Source of the DNA: Agathobacter sp.
Lineage (GTDB): Bacteria > Bacillota > Clostridia > Lachnospirales > Lachnospiraceae
NCBI GenBank assembly: GCA_017409825.1
Contig: JAFQRZ010000032.1
Coordinates: forward strand, 1-54,738
Reading direction: 5' to 3'
Length of the DNA stretch: 54,738 bases
Position numbers and translations under genes: made by a program. Shown piece after piece: positions 42,512-52,306 of this stretch (positions within the stretch are counted from its first letter, which is position 1; every line of letters starts with the position of its first letter). The notes under the pieces are model-generated. The model searched no databases. It was not told the DNA's origin and saw only the letters and a program-made list of their open reading frames with translations.

Positions 42512-45500
42512 TTATTTGAAGTAAGCTACACCAGATTCGAAAATCTTAAGATCCTGTTCGCCATAGATATTTACAGCTACGCTATCACCACGACGTTCAG
42601 AGTGCGCCATCTTACCAAGCACACGTCCATCTGGGCTTGTAATACCTTCAATAGCCATGTAAGAACCGTTTACGTTCCATTCTTCATCCATCGTAGGTAC
42701 GCCAGCTTCATTTACATACTGAGTAGCAACCTGTCCGTTTTCGAAGAGCTTGTCTAACCATTCTTTTGGAGCTACGAAACGTCCTTCGCCATGAGATGCT
42801 GGGTTGCAGTATACCTTACCAAGTTCTGCCCCCTGTAACCATGGAGATTTGTTTGTAACAACCTTTGTATAAACCATCTTAGAAATGTGACGGTTAATTG
42901 TGTTATATGTAAGAGTTGGTGAATCTTCTGTCTGCATACGGATTTCGCCATGTGGTACTAATCCAAGTTTGATAAGTGCCTGGAAACCATTACAGATACC
43001 AAGTGCAAGACCATCTCTTTCGTTTAATAAGCGGTTTACTGCTTCTGCCATCTTTGCATTACGGAATGCTGTAGCAAAGAATTTTGCAGAACCTTCTGGT
43101 TCATCACCAGCAGAGAAACCACCTGGGAACATGATAATCTGTGACTGGTCGATTGCTTTTACAAATTCATCTACAGAATCACGGATATCTTCTGCAGTCA
43201 AGTTCTTAAATACTTTTACAATTGTGTCGGCACCAGCTCTTTCGAACGCTCTAGCAGAGTCAAATTCACAGTTTGTACCTGGGAATACTGGAATAAATAC
43301 AGTAGGTTTTGCAACCTTGTTCTTGCAAACATAAATATTCTTTGTATCGTAAAGTCCTGTCTGGATTTCTGTATAATCTTCTGTTGCACGAGTTGGGAAT
43401 ACCTTTTCAAGTGTTCCTGTCCATGCAGCAAGAGCTTCGTCCATAGAGATGTTCATATCGCCATAGATGAAGGCTTTCGCGTCATTTACTTCACCAATAA
43501 CTGTTCCAAGACCATTTAAGTCAGCATCTGCTGGAACTTCAACAACGATATTACCAAAGCCTGGAGCAAATAAGGTATCTGTTGTAACATCCGCATGAAT
43601 TGTAACACCAAGCTTGTTACCAAATGCCATCTTACTTACTGCTGCTGCAAGACCTTTTCCGTCAAGTGCATACGCTGAAATGATAGCACCTTTCTGGATA
43701 AGTGCATGGATATCATCGTAAAGCTTCATTACCTGTGCATAAACTGGTAAATCATACTGGTCTTTTTCAATGCTAAACATCACAAGTTTGTTTCCAGCAG
43801 CCTTGAGTTCTGGCGTAATGATGTCCGCTTCTTTTGCTACATCTACTGCGAAAGAAACAAGTGTTGGTGGTACGTCGATTTCGTTGAATGTACCAGACAT
43901 AGAGTCTTTACCACCGATGGATGGAAGACCAAAGCCCATCTGCGCATTGTATGCACCAAGAAGTGCTGCAACTGGCTGGCTCCAACGTTTTGGATCTTCA
44001 CCCATTCTACGGAAGTATTCCTGGAATGTGAAACGCACTTTCTTATAATCACCACCAGCAGTTACGATGCGGGAAAGTGATTCAAGTACTGCGTATACAG
44101 AACCATGATATGGACTCCATGATGATAAATATGGATCAAAACCATAAGACATCATCGTTACTGTGTCGCATTTTCCTGTAAGAACTGGAAGTTTTGCTAC
44201 CATGCTCTGTGTTTCTGTAAGCTGATATTTTCCACCATAAGGCATGTAAACGCTGCCTGCTCCGATAGAGCCGTCAAACATTTCTACAAGGCCTTTCTGT
44301 GAACATACGTTAAGGTCTGCAAGTTCTGCAATCCAAGCAGCTTTCATATCACCATTTGCTACTGCTTCTGCTACTGCAGGAGTATTAATCTTGTTAAAGT
44401 AATTGTCAGCTTCTACTGGCATATCTACAGCAACTTTCGCTTCCTGATGTGCACCGTTGGTATCAAGGAATGCACGAGAAAGATTTACGATTTCTTTGCC
44501 TCTCCAAACTAATACAAGTCTTGGGTCTGCTGTAACTTCTGCCACTTCAATAGCTTCTAAATTTTCTTCATTTGCATATTTGAGGAACTGCTCTACGTTT
44601 TCTGGAGCAATCACACAAGCCATACGTTCCTGTGATTCAGAGATAGCAAGTTCTGTACCATCCAAACCTGCATATTTCTTAGGAACTTTATCTAACTGTA
44701 CACGAAGACCATCTGCAAGTTCACCGATAGCTACGGATACACCACCTGCACCAAAGTCATTACATTTCTTAATGATGTAAGAAACTTCTTCGCGACGGAA
44801 TAATCTCTGGATTTTACGTTCTGTTGGTGGGTTACCTTTCTGTACTTCTGCACCACAAACAGCAGTTGATTCTGTGTTATGTGCTTTGGAAGAACCTGTA
44901 GCACCACCGATACCATCACGACCAGTACGTCCACCAAGGAGGATAATCTTATCTCCTGGGTCAGAGGTAAGTCTCTGTACCGCACGTCTTGGAGCAGCAC
45001 CCATAACAGCACCGATTTCCATACGTTTTGCTACATAGTCTGGATGATATACTTCTTTTACATAACCAGTTGCAAGACCAATCTGGTTACCATAAGAGCT
45101 ATAACCATGTGCTGCTTCACGAACCAATTTCTTCTGTGGAAGCTTTCCTTCAATGGTATTCTTTACAGATACCGTAGGGTCTGCTGCACCAGTTACACGC
45201 ATTGCCTGATATACATAAGTACGTCCTGACAATGGGTCACGGATTGCACCACCAAGACAGGTAGCTGCACCACCAAATGGTTCGATTTCTGTTGGATGGT
45301 TATGTGTTTCGTTTTTAAAGTTTACAAGCCATTCTTCTGTCACTCCATCTACTTCTACTGGAACAACGATAGAACAAGCATTGATTTCTTCGGATTCTTC
45401 CTGATCTGCAAGCTTTCCTTCTGCTTTTAATTTCTTCATAGCAAGAAGTGCGATGTCCATCAAACAAACAAATTTGTCATCACGGCCTGCATACATTTCT

Positions 45501-46282
45501 TTATGTGTATTCAAATAATCTTCGTAGGTTGCTTTAATTGGAGCATTGTAATATCCTTCATCAAAAGCTACTTCTGTAAGCTCTGTTGAGAATGTAGTAT
45601 GACGGCAGTGGTCAGACCAATAGGTATCTAACACACGAATTTCTGTCATAGAAGGATCACGTTTTTCTTCATTCTTGAAGTAATTCTGGATATGAAGGAA
45701 ATCCTTAAATGTCATAGCAAGATTTAAAGAACCGTAAAGTTCTTTTAACTCAGCTTCTGGCATATTCATAAAACCATCAAATACGATAACATCTGCTGGT
45801 TCATCAAATTTCTGTTCTAATGTTTCAGGCTTTTCTAAATCTGTCTCACGAGAATCTACAGGGTTGATGCAGTGTTTTTTGATTGCTGCAAATTCATCCT
45901 CTGTAAGTGCACCTTCTACCACATAAGTAGTCGCACAGCGGATGATTGGTTCCTCTGTTTCTTTCAAAAGCTTGATACACTGTTCTGCAGAGTCAGCTCT
46001 CTGGTCATACTGCCCTGGTAAATATTCTACTGAAAATACATGTGCATCCCCATATTCAAATGTCTCTTCGTAAACATCATCTACTGGTGGTTCAGAAAAT
46101 ACTGTCATAAGAGCATTCTTATATACTTCTTCTGAAATATTTTCGATGTCGTAACGAATTAAAACACGTACATTTGTAACTGTTTTAATACCGAGGTAGT
46201 TTTTTACTTCCTCTCGTAATTCTTTTGCTTTTACAGCAAAATCTGGTTTCTTTTCCACGTAAACGCGACGTACATTACTCAT
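42512..46282 (-). CDS. purL: Phosphoribosylformylglycinamidine synthase, single-chain
   Basis: Protein of 1256 residues that makes FGAM from FGAR, glutamine and ATP in purine synthesis. Synthetase half-domains hold NHPTEIEPFGGAATCLGG and GGKDSMSGTF. The C-terminal glutaminase domain (about 1000-1256) holds FPGGFSAGDEPEGSAKF, the nucleophile cysteine in GICNGFQALIKLG and a late HSERR. Many Firmicutes use separate PurS/PurQ/PurL; this fused form is usual in Clostridia and proteobacteria. CGGAGG precedes the ATG. No purine riboswitch is seen in the 122 bp upstream; a TGCTACAAT extended -10 lies near 46330. No other pur genes are adjacent. Confidence 0.97.
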   Translation of the reverse strand: MSNVRRVYVEKKPDFAVKAKELREEVKNYLGIKTVTNVRVLIRYDIENISEEVYKNALMTVFSEPPVDDVYEETFEYGDAHVFSVEYLPGQYDQRADSAEQCIKLLKETEEPIIRCATTYVVEGALTEDEFAAIKKHCINPVDSRETDLEKPETLEQKFDEPADVIVFDGFMNMPEAELKELYGSLNLAMTFKDFLHIQNYFKNEEKRDPSMTEIRVLDTYWSDHCRHTTFSTELTEVAFDEGYYNAPIKATYEDYLNTHKEMYAGRDDKFVCLMDIALLAMKKLKAEGKLADQEESEEINACSIVVPVEVDGVTEEWLVNFKNETHNHPTEIEPFGGAATCLGGAIRDPLSGRTYVYQAMRVTGAADPTVSVKNTIEGKLPQKKLVREAAHGYSSYGNQIGLATGYVKEVYHPDYVAKRMEIGAVMGAAPRRAVQRLTSDPGDKIILLGGRTGRDGIGGATGSSKAHNTESTAVCGAEVQKGNPPTERKIQRLFRREEVSYIIKKCNDFGAGGVSVAIGELADGLRVQLDKVPKKYAGLDGTELAISESQERMACVIAPENVEQFLKYANEENLEAIEVAEVTADPRLVLVWRGKEIVNLSRAFLDTNGAHQEAKVAVDMPVEADNYFNKINTPAVAEAVANGDMKAAWIAELADLNVCSQKGLVEMFDGSIGAGSVYMPYGGKYQLTETQSMVAKLPVLTGKCDTVTMMSYGFDPYLSSWSPYHGSVYAVLESLSRIVTAGGDYKKVRFTFQEYFRRMGEDPKRWSQPVAALLGAYNAQMGFGLPSIGGKDSMSGTFNEIDVPPTLVSFAVDVAKEADIITPELKAAGNKLVMFSIEKDQYDLPVYAQVMKLYDDIHALIQKGAIISAYALDGKGLAAAVSKMAFGNKLGVTIHADVTTDTLFAPGFGNIVVEVPADADLNGLGTVIGEVNDAKAFIYGDMNISMDEALAAWTGTLEKVFPTRATEDYTEIQTGLYDTKNIYVCKNKVAKPTVFIPVFPGTNCEFDSARAFERAGADTIVKVFKNLTAEDIRDSVDEFVKAIDQSQIIMFPGGFSAGDEPEGSAKFFATAFRNAKMAEAVNRLLNERDGLALGICNGFQALIKLGLVPHGEIRMQTEDSPTLTYNTINRHISKMVYTKVVTNKSPWLQGAELGKVYCNPASHGEGRFVAPKEWLDKLFENGQVATQYVNEAGVPTMDEEWNVNGSYMAIEGITSPDGRVLGKMAHSERRGDSVAVNIYGEQDLKIFESGVAYFK

Positions 46283-46404
46283 GGTTTTTCCTCCGAAGTT
46301 TTGTTTGCATGATAAAATAATTGTAGCATGTTTCTGTCAAAAAAACTACACCTTATGCCAAGTATACCACCTTAACTATAATTAGCAAAATTAATATATT
46401 TAAA

Positions 46405-47763
46405 CTAATTTATAAGTTCTCCTTCAACATTTTCTTCCGTTTCTGAGCCGTCTGTTGTCTCTACCATTTCCACATCATCTGCATCACCAGACTCCGCCTG
46501 AGCTTCTGGTTCTGTCGGAACTTCTGACTCCACTGATGTCTCTGACTCTGCCGGTACATCTGACTCTGCTGGTGCTTCTGATTCTGTCGGTACATCTGAC
46601 TCTGCTGGTGTTTCTGATTCTGTCGACACTTCTGGTTCTGCTGGTGTTTCTGGTTCTGTTGGTGTTTCTGATTCTGTTGGTGTTTCTGGTTCCACTGGTA
46701 CTTCTGACTCTGGTGGTAAAACTGCATTGATTGTCACGGTTGCATCTACAGTGGCCGTCATGCCTAATACTCCTGTCGCAGTATATGTCACCTTATGTAC
46801 GCCTGGAACACTCCAATCTAATGTATCAGACACTTCCACTTCCAAAGGCAATCCGTCTACGTCTGTTGCCGAAACTCCAGCAAGAAGATCTACGGTTTCG
46901 CCTTCATTTACAACAACATCTTTCACACCCGTAATACTTACCACACCTTTTTTCCATGGGTTTGCAGGGTCTGGGTCTGTTGGATCCCATCCTTTGTATG
47001 GGCTATTCTCACTGATCTTATAGCCCGCTGGTTTTCCTAATGGTCCCGGATCCGGACTATCATATATTTCTACTTTCGTACCATTGATACAATTATCATA
47101 CAACCATTTTGCATCTATTGCCATGAGACGAACACATCCCTGTGATGCTGGCTCTCCAAGCTTATTAAATGCTCCATCTAACAAACTATCCTTTGACTGT
47201 TGACTATATGGAACGGAGTGGAATAAGAAATGTCCTTTGAAACGAAGGGTATATTGCCCATAACTTCCACCAAACAATGGTCTCCACTGGTATCTAGCAT
47301 AAATAGAGTATACTCCCAAAGGCGTCTCTCCTGTTAAACCAACCGAACAAATCATCGACTTTACTGGAACCGAATAGTTGCCTTCCGCATCTTTGGTATA
47401 TACCGTTACGCAATTCGCCTGACGATTTACACGAATATAATATGGAATATCCACAGGCGGTGCAGGCGGTGTGCTTACCGTCTCCTTCGGAGGTTCAGGT
47501 GTTACAGCCTCTTCTTGCTGCGTCTCTGGAACTTCTGTCTCTTCTATTTCTTCCGTTGCTTCGACTTCGGTCTCCGTGAGCTCACTCTCCTCCCACAAGC
47601 TTTCCGATTCCTCTTCCGTTACCACTTCTGACATATTGCTGCCTGGTTCTTGCGCCAAAATATCTTCATTCTGTGGTTTCATATTTAGTAGCATAATCGC
47701 TCCTATCATTAGAACAATCCCCAGTGAAAGTCCCGCCAAAATACCTAAAATTGATTTTTTCAT
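46405..47763 (-). CDS. L,D-transpeptidase (YkuD) with Ig-like domain and hexapeptide repeat tail
   Basis: Protein of 452 residues. N-terminal membrane anchor (about 5-26), acidic linker, then the YkuD domain (about 105-235) with GHFLFHSVPYS (H182) and SQGCVRL (C210, R212), which makes 3-3 peptidoglycan cross-links or attaches proteins. Next is a DUF5011-type Ig-like domain (about 270-350). The tail (about 352-430) is a run of hexapeptide repeats of the type ETPAES/EVPTEP. There is no sorting signal at the end. AGAGG precedes the ATG. Divergent from the LysR regulator, which may control it. Confidence 0.9.
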   Translation of the reverse strand: MKKSILGILAGLSLGIVLMIGAIMLLNMKPQNEDILAQEPGSNMSEVVTEEESESLWEESELTETEVEATEEIEETEVPETQQEEAVTPEPPKETVSTPPAPPVDIPYYIRVNRQANCVTVYTKDAEGNYSVPVKSMICSVGLTGETPLGVYSIYARYQWRPLFGGSYGQYTLRFKGHFLFHSVPYSQQSKDSLLDGAFNKLGEPASQGCVRLMAIDAKWLYDNCINGTKVEIYDSPDPGPLGKPAGYKISENSPYKGWDPTDPDPANPWKKGVVSITGVKDVVVNEGETVDLLAGVSATDVDGLPLEVEVSDTLDWSVPGVHKVTYTATGVLGMTATVDATVTINAVLPPESEVPVEPETPTESETPTEPETPAEPEVSTESETPAESDVPTESEAPAESDVPAESETSVESEVPTEPEAQAESGDADDVEMVETTDGSETEENVEGELIN

Positions 47764-47794
47764 CGTACAATACCTCTAATATTTAGAAATTAGA

Positions 47795-47824
47795 TTGACA
47801 CCATTTATAAGCCCGTCTTATAAT
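47795..47824 (+). promoter_or_regulatory. Promoter of the LysR gene
   Basis: Consensus TTGACA (47795-47800), 18-bp spacer and TATAAT (47819-47824), 43 bp before the LysR start. It lies in the 103-bp region shared with the divergent L,D-transpeptidase gene. Confidence 0.75.
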
Positions 47825-47866
47825 ATCCTTGACACTTACAAAAGCAACGCACAAAAGGGGATATAT

Positions 47867-48751
47867 ATGGATATCAATTATGAGTTATATAAAGTTTTTT
47901 ATTATGTAGCATCTTCTCTCAGCTTCTCAGAAGCCAGCAAGAAGTTGTTCATTTCACAATCCGCTGTCAGCCAGTCCATCAAAACATTAGAGAAAAAACT
48001 GGGACAGTCACTTTTTATTCGTAGCACAAAAAAAGTTCAGCTCACTCCAGCAGGCAGCTTATTACTAAAGCATATCGAACCTGCCATGAATTTGATTTCA
48101 CGTGGCGAAAGTCAGCTGCTTGATTCAGGAACACTCGGACTCGGTCAGCTCCACATTGGAGCAAGCGACACGATTTGCCGTTATTTCTTAGTACCTTATT
48201 TGAAAGAATTCCACAAGAAATTTCCAAATGTTCCAATCAAAGTAACCAACGCTACTTCTATTCAGTGTGTAGAGCTTTTGGATCAGCGTAAGGTTGATTT
48301 AATCGTCACCAACTTTCCAAATGCTCACTTAAATCACGAATACATCCAGAAAAACATCAGCACCTTCCACGATGTATTCGTTGCAAATCCAAATTATTTT
48401 AATTTTGTTGAAAAAGAAATCACCTTTGAAGAGTTAAAGCAGCATCCACTGATGATGCTTAGCCGTCAAAGTACGACGAGTGAATTCTTGCACAATATCT
48501 TCATTCAACATCAATTAGAACTAGTGCCAGATATAGAATTAAACAGCAACGACCTACTGATTGACCTCGCCCGTATCGGACTTGGCATCGCTTTCGTTCC
48601 TGATTATTGTGTAGATGAAAATGACAAAGATTTGGCAATCCTTCCAACCAAGGAAAAATTACCAGCACGACAAATGGTCGTTTCTGTCAATACTGCCTTT
48701 CCAGTATCTGCATCTACCGAAGAATTCTTAAAGCTTTTACCAGAATGCTAA
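47867..48751 (+). CDS. LysR family transcriptional regulator
   Basis: Protein of 294 residues. The N-terminal winged helix-turn-helix has SFSEASKKLFISQSAVSQSI and LGQSLFIRSTKKVQLTPAG. The C-terminal two-lobe effector-binding domain (about 90-290) has LHIGASDTICRYFLVPYL and IARIGLG-type segments (LARIGLGIAFVPDY). The ATG at 47867 has AAAAGGGG; the frame is open from 47795, which is inside the promoter. A divergent target such as the L,D-transpeptidase is typical for LysR proteins. The effector is unknown. Confidence 0.93.
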   Translation: MDINYELYKVFYYVASSLSFSEASKKLFISQSAVSQSIKTLEKKLGQSLFIRSTKKVQLTPAGSLLLKHIEPAMNLISRGESQLLDSGTLGLGQLHIGASDTICRYFLVPYLKEFHKKFPNVPIKVTNATSIQCVELLDQRKVDLIVTNFPNAHLNHEYIQKNISTFHDVFVANPNYFNFVEKEITFEELKQHPLMMLSRQSTTSEFLHNIFIQHQLELVPDIELNSNDLLIDLARIGLGIAFVPDYCVDENDKDLAILPTKEKLPARQMVVSVNTAFPVSASTEEFLKLLPEC

Positions 48752-48755
48752 ATCT

Positions 48756-48782
48756 GAGGAGTCCTTACGACTCCTCTTTTTT
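48756..48782 (+). terminator. Terminator of the LysR gene
   Basis: Eight-pair stem GAGGAGTC (48756-48763) with GACTCCTC (48769-48776) and six T's. The convergent helicase gene ends inside the loop, so its last codons are part of this terminator. Confidence 0.85.
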
Positions 48783-51170
48783 ATTCTTCCAAAATGATTC
48801 CACTACTTCTTCAATCGTATTGCTATTACAAATTGTTTTTTTCGTCCATTCTCTCGGATACAAGCCTTGATAATCCGATTGCAAAAAACGTTCATCCAAA
48901 AGCAAAATAATACCCGTATCCTCTGTCGTTCGAATCACACGTCCAGCCGCCTGCAAGACTTTATTCATGCCTGGATAGCGAAATGCATAGTCGAAGCCAT
49001 TCCCCGAAATCGCATCGAAATGATTCTTCAAAATCTCTCGCTCATTGCTAATTTGTGGCAAACCAGTCCCTACCACAATCGCGCCAATCAAGCGGTCATT
49101 CGTCAAATCGATACCTTCACTAAAAATACCACCCATTACACAAAATGCCACAAAGGAAGTATTATATTCTTCTTCAAATTTCTGCAAGAAAGCCTCTCTA
49201 TCAGCCTCTTTCATACTATTTGCCTGCACCACTGATTCAGCCCTGTTTTCATCCAATTCCAAAAAGACTTCATAGACCTGATTCATCAACTTGTACGAAG
49301 GAAAAAATACCATATAATTGCCTTTTTTGCAATGGACAGTTTTCACAATATATTCTGCTATTTTTCTAAATTCTTTTTCATTGCGTCGTGTGTACTTTGT
49401 ACTGACATCCGTTCCAAATGCCAAAAGACGCTGTTCCTCTCGAAATGTACTTTGTGCATATATCGCATAATTCTCTTTTTCTGTACTCAGCAGACTTTTA
49501 TAATACTGAATTGGAAGCAAGGTCGCCGAAAAGAAAATCGTACTTCTGCCCTTATCGATACACTTCTGCAGATTTTCCGATGGGTCTACACAAAAGAGCT
49601 TCATCATAAATCTGCCATCTTCCTGTATCTCCGTATAGATCTGGTAATGCTCATCCACTAGCTGCATTATATTCAAGAAGTTGCGAATATTAAAGTAAAA
49701 ATCCAGCAATTCCTTTTTCCCCAAGAAGTCCCATGGATTCTCAATAAATTCCCCCTTGGTTCCTTTAAAACGTCTTGGCTTTTGCAGGAAATCTTCCACC
49801 TCACTTATCAGTAAAAGCAAAGCAAAATGCAAATTTCCAATATCCTCATACAAGCAGTAATTCTCGCATTCCCTTTTATATTCCAACAAAATCTTATTGC
49901 AACGGTCTGCAAGTTTCTCTATTTTCTTGTTATAATTTTTCATCAAACGTTTGATTGCAAGAAAGTCTTCTTTGTAAATAGCTGCACTATACATCTCCCT
50001 GCTACGATCCACCAAATTGTGTGCTTCGTCCACAAGGAATATGTAATCCCCCTTGACACCTTCCTGAAAAAAACGTTTCAAATATACATTCGGGTCATAG
50101 GCATAATTATAGTCACAAATAATATTATCCGCCCAGGTTGCCACATCCAGACTCATTTCAAACGGACAAACCTGATGCTTTTCTGCCTGAGCAAGCACTT
50201 CCTCGCGGGTAAACATATCACTTTCCTGCAAGAGTTCAAACACTGCATCATTCACACGGTCAAAATGTCCCTTCGCATACGGACAATTGACTGGATTGCA
50301 CTCCATTTCTTCGCACAAACACAGCTTCTCCTTTGCCGTAAGCTGAATCGTCTTCGCCTGATAGCCCTGCTCGCGCAAAAGCTGAAAGGTTTCCTTTGCC
50401 ACAGTCCCCGTAATCGTCTTAGCCGTCAAATAAAAGATTCTGTCCGCCAAATTTTCCCCAACTGCTTTCACCGCTGGAAAAATAGTAGAAATCGTTTTTC
50501 CAACTCCCGTCGGAGCCTGGATAAAAAGATTCTTTCCACGATGAATCGTTCGATACACATCTGTCACCAACTGTTTCTGTCCCTCACGATATGCATAAGG
50601 AAACTCCAGCTTATGAATAGATGCCTGTCTTTTCTGCTTCCACTCAAACTGAAAATCTGCCCATTTCTTGTAGCTTCGCATCAATTCCAGAAACCATTCC
50701 TCCAGTTCTTCAAACGAAAACTCCTGTTGGAAATACTTCTTATCCTCTGTATCCAGATTGATATAGGTCATCTGTACCGCAATCTGTTCCAAAGCATTCT
50801 GTTTTGCAAAAATATAGGCATAACACATCGCCTGTGCCTGATGCACATAAATCGGCTGTTCCATATAGTCCAGATTCTTGTATATGCCCTTTATTTCATC
50901 AATCACCACGATACCTTCCTCGTTGGTGAAAATACCATCTGCACGGCCATCTATCGTCAGCTCATACAAGGCTTCCTCTACTGAATATTTCAGTGGAACT
51001 TCCGCCTGATACTCTGGTCCCATCGCGCCTTGAATTTTGCGATGCAGACGGCTCCCCTGCATCATGGCATCTGCACTTGGTGGACGACCATTTCTATTGT
51101 CAATATCACCCTCTCGGAAAATGAATTCCACCAAATTTCGAACCGAAATATGAAGTTTATGTTTTGTCAA
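48765..51170 (-). CDS. Cas4-like nuclease fused to XPD/DinG-type helicase
   Basis: Protein of 801 residues from the preferred start. The N-terminal part (about 10-165) is a RecB/Cas4-like nuclease: RLHRKIQ (H43), TIDGRADGI (D78), VVIDEIKG (E92, K94). It joins an XPD-type superfamily 2 helicase: Walker A APTGVGKT (219-226), four or five cysteines for a 4Fe-4S cluster (284, 286, 291, 296, 335), VDEAHN (380-385) and a C-terminal AAGRVIRT motif. Such proteins unwind damaged DNA or R-loops. Start: an ATG at 51221 has no good site. The TTG at 51170 has AGGAG seven bases upstream and gives the typical early HISVRNLVEF, so I prefer it. Downstream of the HD-GYP gene. Confidence 0.85.
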   Translation of the reverse strand: MTKHKLHISVRNLVEFIFREGDIDNRNGRPPSADAMMQGSRLHRKIQGAMGPEYQAEVPLKYSVEEALYELTIDGRADGIFTNEEGIVVIDEIKGIYKNLDYMEQPIYVHQAQAMCYAYIFAKQNALEQIAVQMTYINLDTEDKKYFQQEFSFEELEEWFLELMRSYKKWADFQFEWKQKRQASIHKLEFPYAYREGQKQLVTDVYRTIHRGKNLFIQAPTGVGKTISTIFPAVKAVGENLADRIFYLTAKTITGTVAKETFQLLREQGYQAKTIQLTAKEKLCLCEEMECNPVNCPYAKGHFDRVNDAVFELLQESDMFTREEVLAQAEKHQVCPFEMSLDVATWADNIICDYNYAYDPNVYLKRFFQEGVKGDYIFLVDEAHNLVDRSREMYSAAIYKEDFLAIKRLMKNYNKKIEKLADRCNKILLEYKRECENYCLYEDIGNLHFALLLLISEVEDFLQKPRRFKGTKGEFIENPWDFLGKKELLDFYFNIRNFLNIMQLVDEHYQIYTEIQEDGRFMMKLFCVDPSENLQKCIDKGRSTIFFSATLLPIQYYKSLLSTEKENYAIYAQSTFREEQRLLAFGTDVSTKYTRRNEKEFRKIAEYIVKTVHCKKGNYMVFFPSYKLMNQVYEVFLELDENRAESVVQANSMKEADREAFLQKFEEEYNTSFVAFCVMGGIFSEGIDLTNDRLIGAIVVGTGLPQISNEREILKNHFDAISGNGFDYAFRYPGMNKVLQAAGRVIRTTEDTGIILLLDERFLQSDYQGLYPREWTKKTICNSNTIEEVVESFWKNKKEES

Positions 51171-51172
51171 TA

Positions 51173-51200
51173 AATGCTCCTGATTTTCATCAGGAGCATT
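51173..51200 (-). promoter_or_regulatory. Hairpin that contains the helicase ribosome site
   Basis: A perfect 12-bp inverted repeat with a GAAA tetraloop on the minus strand (51173-51184 with 51189-51200). Its 3' arm contains AGGAG, the likely ribosome site for the TTG start at 51170. No T-run follows, so it is not a normal terminator. Confidence 0.6.
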
Positions 51201-51226
51201 CGTTTCACTCTTCTTTATCATATCTT

Positions 51227-52237
51227 TTAATTAAAATCCGTCAACATCTTTACAATCGTAATATCTAAACGTTCTAACAAATCCACTCTCGTTCCACTAT
51301 CTAAGCGAACTACCGGACGACTTAACATGCTTCGATTATTTTTCACTACAATCGCCTTCTGTCCAGTCGAAAGCTCCACCTGTACACCTAATGGATATGG
51401 TGCGACATATTCCATAAATGTAGCTACCAAATCCTTGTCAAACATACGCTCTGCATTTCCCATCAAATACTCTAGTGCATCCGCTGGATTCATCGCCTCT
51501 TTATAAACTCGCTTCGTCGTAAGCGCATCATACACATCCGCCACATGAATAATCTTGGCAAACAAATGTATTTTCTCAGAAGTAAGTCCTCTTGGATAAC
51601 CACTACCATCTTCATTTTCATGATGCGAAAGAATCGCATTTCTCGCCACTGAAGAAACCTCATAATTGTCACGCAACATATTGTAGCCATAACGTGGATG
51701 GTTCTTTACCTCTGCATATTCTTCTTCTGTCAATCTGCCCGGTTTATTGATAATCTCTATCGGCACACAGGTTTTTCCGATATCATGCAAAAGAGCTGCC
51801 TGTGAAAGCTTTCTCAATTCATCATCACGCAGCCCACAAGCCACCCCCAAGATAACTGACAACATATCTACATTGACACTATGGGAATAAGTATAGTTAT
51901 CGTAGGTAGAAAGGTTAATCGTCTCCACAATCATAGAATCACTCTCACGAATCTCTTCTACGATATTATTGGCAATATAAATACAATCATCGATATTCAA
52001 TCGCTTCAAGCTCTTAATCGCCTTCAAACGCGTCTGCTCAGATACAATCGGTGTATGCTCCTCGATCTCATCATCTTCAAACACATACAATCCCATAATA
52101 TCCATCTGTTGAATACGATTGATGTAATTCTGCGTCAATTTTCGATTTGCTTTTAATAGCACCTTCTCGTTATTGTCATATAGGGTATATACCAAAACCA
52201 TACCCTTCTCCAAATGTTCTGTTCTTACGTATCTCAT
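51227..52237 (-). CDS. HD-GYP domain c-di-GMP phosphodiesterase
   Basis: Protein of 336 residues without membrane segments. An N-terminal region (about 1-95) like DUF3391 precedes the HD-GYP domain: ALLHDIGKTCVP (HD pair), NHPRYGYNML, LSHHENEDGSGYP (HHE and GYP) and DVYDALTTKR. It would degrade cyclic di-GMP, linking to motility. The C-terminal 60 residues form a small beta domain. The frame is open from a TTG at 52285, but that lies upstream of the promoter start; the ATG at 52237 fits the family N-terminus (MRYVRTEHLEKGM). Its ribosome site is weak (GGGGGA about 13 bases away). Confidence 0.92.
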   Translation of the reverse strand: MRYVRTEHLEKGMVLVYTLYDNNEKVLLKANRKLTQNYINRIQQMDIMGLYVFEDDEIEEHTPIVSEQTRLKAIKSLKRLNIDDCIYIANNIVEEIRESDSMIVETINLSTYDNYTYSHSVNVDMLSVILGVACGLRDDELRKLSQAALLHDIGKTCVPIEIINKPGRLTEEEYAEVKNHPRYGYNMLRDNYEVSSVARNAILSHHENEDGSGYPRGLTSEKIHLFAKIIHVADVYDALTTKRVYKEAMNPADALEYLMGNAERMFDKDLVATFMEYVAPYPLGVQVELSTGQKAIVVKNNRSMLSRPVVRLDSGTRVDLLERLDITIVKMLTDFN

Positions 52238-52276
52238 AAAATTTACTTTATCCCCCAAGTGTAGTCCACTATTTCT

Positions 52277-52306
52277 ACTATACAAAATAAGTCCCTATGC
52301 TGTCAA
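52277..52306 (-). promoter_or_regulatory. Promoter of the HD-GYP gene inside the upstream terminator
   Basis: TTGACA (52301-52306) is exactly the loop of the preceding terminator; an 18-bp spacer leads to TATAGT (52277-52282) on the minus strand. The transcript would start near 52270, about 33 bases before the ATG. Confidence 0.7.

Noticed and set aside
46283-46404. Purine riboswitch upstream of purL
   Set aside because: The conserved loops and a terminator stem are missing in the 122-bp leader.
46455-46730. Leu/Val-rich and Gln/Lys-rich repeat frames on both strands
   Set aside because: Other reading frames of the hexapeptide repeat of the L,D-transpeptidase.
49827-50984. 385-codon plus-strand open frame
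   Set aside because: Antisense shadow of the helicase gene, with no ribosome site and low-complexity composition.
52238-52285. TTG start of the HD-GYP gene at 52285
   Set aside because: It lies upstream of the expected transcript start; the ATG at 52237 fits the family.
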